64,000 nucleotides of DNA, from the NCBI GenBank assembly GCA_050084515.1, contig CM114273.1, positions 24,614,001-24,678,000 on the forward strand, in the 5' to 3' direction. Source of the stretch: Blasia pusilla (Eukaryota; Marchantiophyta; Marchantiopsida; Blasiales). How positions within the stretch are numbered: the stretch's first letter is position 1; the number at the start of each line of letters is the position of its first letter. Under the pieces are notes generated by a model, which was not told the origin of the DNA, did no database searches, and saw only the letters and a program-made list of their open reading frames with translations. Below are positions 61,355 through 64,000 of this stretch, in pieces. The position numbers and the translations under genes are program-made.

Positions 61355-62140
61355 CGACGTCTTGGTTGGTGGAGCAGTGTTATACCCAATGGGGTTTTCC
61401 CTGGATTATTGGGAGGAGTCAACGTCCTACAGACCAGGATGGCAGTCAGGTGATAGGCGCCTTAGCCCATTACCCGTTCGATTCACAGGTGCAGTGATCG
61501 AGCAACGGCCAGGAGAGGTGGCGACCTTAGCAACATTTAGCAATGCCATCACTTGGCCTAGTGATTTGATTGAGGGACATGTACATGGAGAGGATACTCC
61601 CATTCCTGACATTTCTTTGGAGAGGAGTGTTATGGTAGCCGCATCATTCTGTGGAGGAGAGGTGCCGTTGTGGGGCTCGGCTGAGGAGCTTCGACGATTG
61701 GCAGATGAGCACGTGCAGACCGCGTGGAGCGAGGTGTTTGCACCGGAGCGTGATGGGTCTAAGGCAACCTAGGTAGCAGGGAGTGCTACGATGACACTCT
61801 TGGATACCACGCCCATTGTGTGGCGTATTCCGGAGGATGGTATTCAAGTGTTAGATCTCTTTTTGGAGAGATTAGCACCGGGTTAGCTGTTGTTTTGCAA
61901 GCATGAGTGCAAGTGCAGCAGTACCTGTATGTGGAGAGTGATGATGTTGCAAGGCGCATCTTACTACGACATGTGGTGCACTTACGCCTACGTTTTCCCA
62001 ACTTGTTGTCTGCGTCCGTGGTAGAGGGGTACCAGAGTTCCCTACCGAGGGATATTTTGTTGTTGGGGGCATAGGACTTGGAGCGGGTAGGGACCATTGA
62101 TTTGGTTATTGCAGGTTGGCCATGTTAGGGTCAATCGAGT
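61355..62140 (+). pseudogene. Inverted segment: protease C-terminus plus methyltransferase motifs I-IV
   Basis: On the plus strand this reads D-V-L-V-G-G-A-V-L-Y-P-M-G-F (end of a retropepsin), a linker to about 61800, and then a methyltransferase N-terminus: V-L-D-L-F (61848-61862, motif I, S-adenosylmethionine binding), Y-L-Y-V-E-S-D-D (motif II position) and D-L-V-I-A-G-W-P-C (62099-62125, motif IV with the catalytic Cys). The Gln codon after P-C is TAG. A one-base frameshift (near 61882) and two other stops (TGA near 61904, TAG near 62071) also break it. Reversing the segment would place these parts exactly between the flanking protease and the ENV half, so it is an inversion and not a second element. 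Confidence 0.88.
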
Positions 62141-62505
62141 GTCACTATCGCCTTGGCTCGCACCACATACTCATATGTAGGATGTCTCGGGCGAATCCTC
62201 ACCACGAACTCATGTCGGGTGATATACTATGTGGTACTCGCTCCTCCCAAGGATGTTTATATCCTAGAATGGAAAACGCTCCACATCGGCTCTCGTCAAG
62301 CCCAATCCTCTAAATGACGTTTTCCCCAACATCGGGGGTTGCGCTCATGAATCCAACAAGACGCGCTATGGACTGAAAGCTCTACCTCCGGGACTCACCA
62401 ACTGGAAGACCTCTTCTCTGTTATCCAGCAACACAACTCCTGGAGAAGCCATGGCACGCTCTACGCGGGTCTAACGGGCATCTTTGCCATCCTAGCAGCC
62501 GTCGC
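62141..62505 (-). pseudogene. Retropepsin-like protease fragment of the methyltransferase element
   Basis: The minus strand reads V-L-L-D-S then a TGA in place of the active-site Gly (62345-62353), followed by A-Q-P-P-M-L-G-K, G-L-G-L-T-R-A-D-V and, after a frameshift, H-E-F-V-V-R-I-R-P and Y-V-V-R-A-K-A-I-V-T. D-[ST]-G-A is the retropepsin active site, so this is the Asp protease that would cut the Gag-Pol polyprotein. Its C-terminal continuation lies in the inverted segment at 61355. Confidence 0.75.
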
Positions 62506-62952
62506 CTACCATGAATCTGACGTGGACGGCCCGAGCATCCGCTCTAAGGGCACGTCCATCACCTCCTCTACAATCACCTCTAAACGTACTGCAAGAACTC
62601 CAATTCCACGCTCACATAGTGAAGCGGCCAGCTGTAAAGCCTCGGCGGGGATATCCCCCAACGTCATAACATCAGAAGTAGAAAATAAAAGAGTGTGGTA
62701 CACAACGGTGGCCGCCCGCAACAACATGCTCGACACATGCCCCTCATGAGCATCAAAAATAGGAGTCGTTGCACTCGCTTCTCCCATCGCTCTCCGTGCT
62801 TGCACACCAATATCATCACCAACTCTCCAAGAACTTTGATGAGGACTCATCAATGGGGTCCTCATTGCTTCGGACAACGTGAAAGATTGAGAAATCCTAG
62901 GCTATTTTTTGGCTTCCCCTCTGTGGATCCAACTCTGAAGCTGCTCCACTAA
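62506..62952 (-). pseudogene. Linker between Gag and protease, unassigned
   Basis: An open frame of 123 codons (62877-62506) lies between the zinc knuckles and the protease. It contains F-D-A-H-E-G-H-V, I-P-A-E-A-L-Q-L-A and an acidic, hydrophobic end. I do not recognise a domain. By position it may be a spacer or Gag-Pol junction of the element. Confidence 0.45.
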
Positions 62953-63915
62953 CTAAACGGGACCACCTGGTGCACGATCTCTGGGCCCACGCGGACCGAC
63001 TACTCGCTCTAGTGCCCTCTTTGGCCCTCGGTCCAGACGTAACTCAAGATGTAAACTGAAACACATTGTGCATATATGACCATACCTCTGACAATAGTCA
63101 CACTGATAACCTCTTGGTGCAGCACCATCTCCTCTTCCATGATGAGGCACACGTCCGTGAGCGTGACGGGTGCAATCGCGCAAATGATGGGCTCCACCAC
63201 ATGAGCAACAAGTAATAGTAGGCGGCTACTGCTGAGCCGCATATGAAGGCGTATATCTTTGTGGTACGGCCTCCCGGTATCCTCCTTGAGCTCGTGGTGC
63301 CACACTCGACCTATCTCGGCGTCCACGTTACTGCACACGTGGTGTAGACAATCGTGACTGCTCTCGCCCAGAATCCATGGTGGCTACGCTCTCCTCCGCC
63401 ATGTTGCGCTCAATATTCTCGGCGGTCCTAAAAACATCTCTCCACGTAGGGGAGGTGTTCATAAGAAGCACCCCCTCCCGTAATCGTGTCCGCAGGGTCC
63501 GGTCCAGCATCGTGTACCATGACTAGATAGCCTGAGCCTCTATCACCCCCTGAGTGACGTTGATCAACCGGCGCAAGCGAGTGTAAGCCTCACGCAAACT
63601 CTCAAACGTGCGCCTCTAGAAGTCGTGGATGCTGCGTAACTTCTTCGTCCGTACGTCTTGGTAGCTCGCCCTCAACTCAGCAAAGAACTCAACCACAGGG
63701 TTGAATATGGGACAAACCCAACTAGACGGTGCAACTGCTCCAGTGCGAGTGACCCCTCCTAAAATGTCACTAGTGGAAGAGGAAGTAGCCTCTCCTGACT
63801 CCTCCTCCTCATCTAGGAATGGCTCCGTCCATGAGACATAGTGTGGGTCATAGTAGAGTCGCCATGCCTCAATCTCTTGGGCATATCTGTGGGAGAACTC
63901 ATGGTAATCGTCCAT
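62953..63915 (-). pseudogene. Gag with two CCHC zinc knuckles (methyltransferase element)
   Basis: Gag starts at an ATG near 63915 (M-D-D-Y-H-E-F). A capsid-like region includes P-V-V-E-F-F-A-E-L-R (about 63680) and T-W-R-D-V-F-R-T-A-E-N-I-E-R (about 63430). The end carries two zinc knuckles for RNA packaging: C-C-S-C-G-G-A-H-H-L-R-D-C (about 63210, spacing slightly off consensus) and C-D-Y-C-Q-R-Y-G-H-I-C-T-M-C (about 63085, CX2CX4HX4C). In-frame TAG stops lie near 63616, 63526 and 63226, and a TAA near 63330, so the copy cannot make Gag. Confidence 0.82.
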
Positions 63916-64000
63916 GGGCGCCCCCTCTAAATGCTAGAACATACCGTTTCATGTTGTAAATGGGTTGAACTCTCTAGAGTTCCAAGCCCGCTGTGAGTCA

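Larger units (their letters stand above)
59391..63930 (-). mobile_element. Ty3/gypsy element carrying a cytosine-5 DNA methyltransferase
   Basis: Read from right to left the element shows Gag with two zinc knuckles, retropepsin, a C5-DNA methyltransferase, RT and integrase C-terminus. Two rearrangements have damaged it: an inversion of about 61355-62140 and a deletion at about 60105 that fuses RT to integrase. Many in-frame stops occur. LTRs were not located: the 5' one would lie beyond 64000, and the 3' one may occupy part of 59391-59740. The methyltransferase sits between protease and RT. Retrotransposons with captured methyltransferases have been described in the alga Klebsormidium and the dinoflagellate Symbiodinium (de Mendoza and colleagues, 2018). 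Confidence 0.85.

Noticed and set aside
61338-61772. 144-codon plus-strand ORF as an independent gene
   Set aside because: Its content is the protease C-terminus and linker of the minus-strand element, placed on the plus strand by the inversion.

Overview
The window is nuclear DNA of a land plant. Two multi-exon plant genes on the minus strand can be read exon by exon: a UBX-domain CDC48 cofactor of the PUX7/UBXD7 type (9744-23955, 10 exons, 470 codons) and a Pumilio RNA-binding protein (26575-34143, 9 exons, 1145 codons). Almost everything else is transposable element sequence, much of it nested. The long introns, the many CT microsatellites, the LINE-1-like elements and a Ty3/gypsy element that carries a cytosine methyltransferase suggest a repeat-rich genome, possibly a non-flowering plant (fern, lycophyte or bryophyte). 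That placement is a guess; nothing here identifies the species.

Layout. 1-3940: a scrap of Ty3/gypsy reverse transcriptase, then a decayed minus-strand L1-like LINE ('LINE C') with ORF1, endonuclease, reverse transcriptase and terminal zinc knuckle; two 177-bp monomers and a CT tract lie upstream of it. 4190-5075: a degenerate tandem array. 5076-9700: AT-rich DNA with no gene seen. 9744-23955: PUX7-like gene. Its first intron (14395-23862, 9.47 kb) contains a plus-strand LINE ('LINE A') interrupted by a minus-strand, 5'-truncated, younger LINE ('LINE B', 18476-21484), extra LINE A tails and a probable tRNA-derived SINE. 26575-34143: Pumilio gene, with a GC-rich upstream region to about 36960.

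38500-59390: a decayed Ty3/gypsy element (primer-binding site 39342, gag 39956-41078, protease and RT start 57716-58620) split by a structurally complete CACTA transposon, 41096-57715. The CACTA has 13-bp perfect terminal inverted repeats and a 3-bp ATA target duplication. It encodes a TNP2-type transposase (48845-52480) and a second transposon protein (52700-56390), and holds a roughly 350-bp tandem array, a solo LTR-like insertion and a LINE tail.

59390-63930: the most interesting locus, a minus-strand Ty3/gypsy element with the order Gag (two zinc knuckles), protease, C5-cytosine DNA methyltransferase, reverse transcriptase, integrase. The methyltransferase was split by an in situ inversion of about 0.79 kb: motifs I to IV (ending at the Pro-Cys catalytic site) now read on the plus strand and the ENV motif through motif X on the minus strand. 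A separate internal deletion removed the RT core, RNase H and most of the integrase. The copy is dead, but it records a retrotransposon that carried its own DNA methyltransferase.

The two host genes share a strand (Pumilio upstream of PUX7-like) but have no evident functional link. Exon boundaries were worked out by eye from GT/AG sites, reading-frame continuity and remembered family features; no alignment was run.
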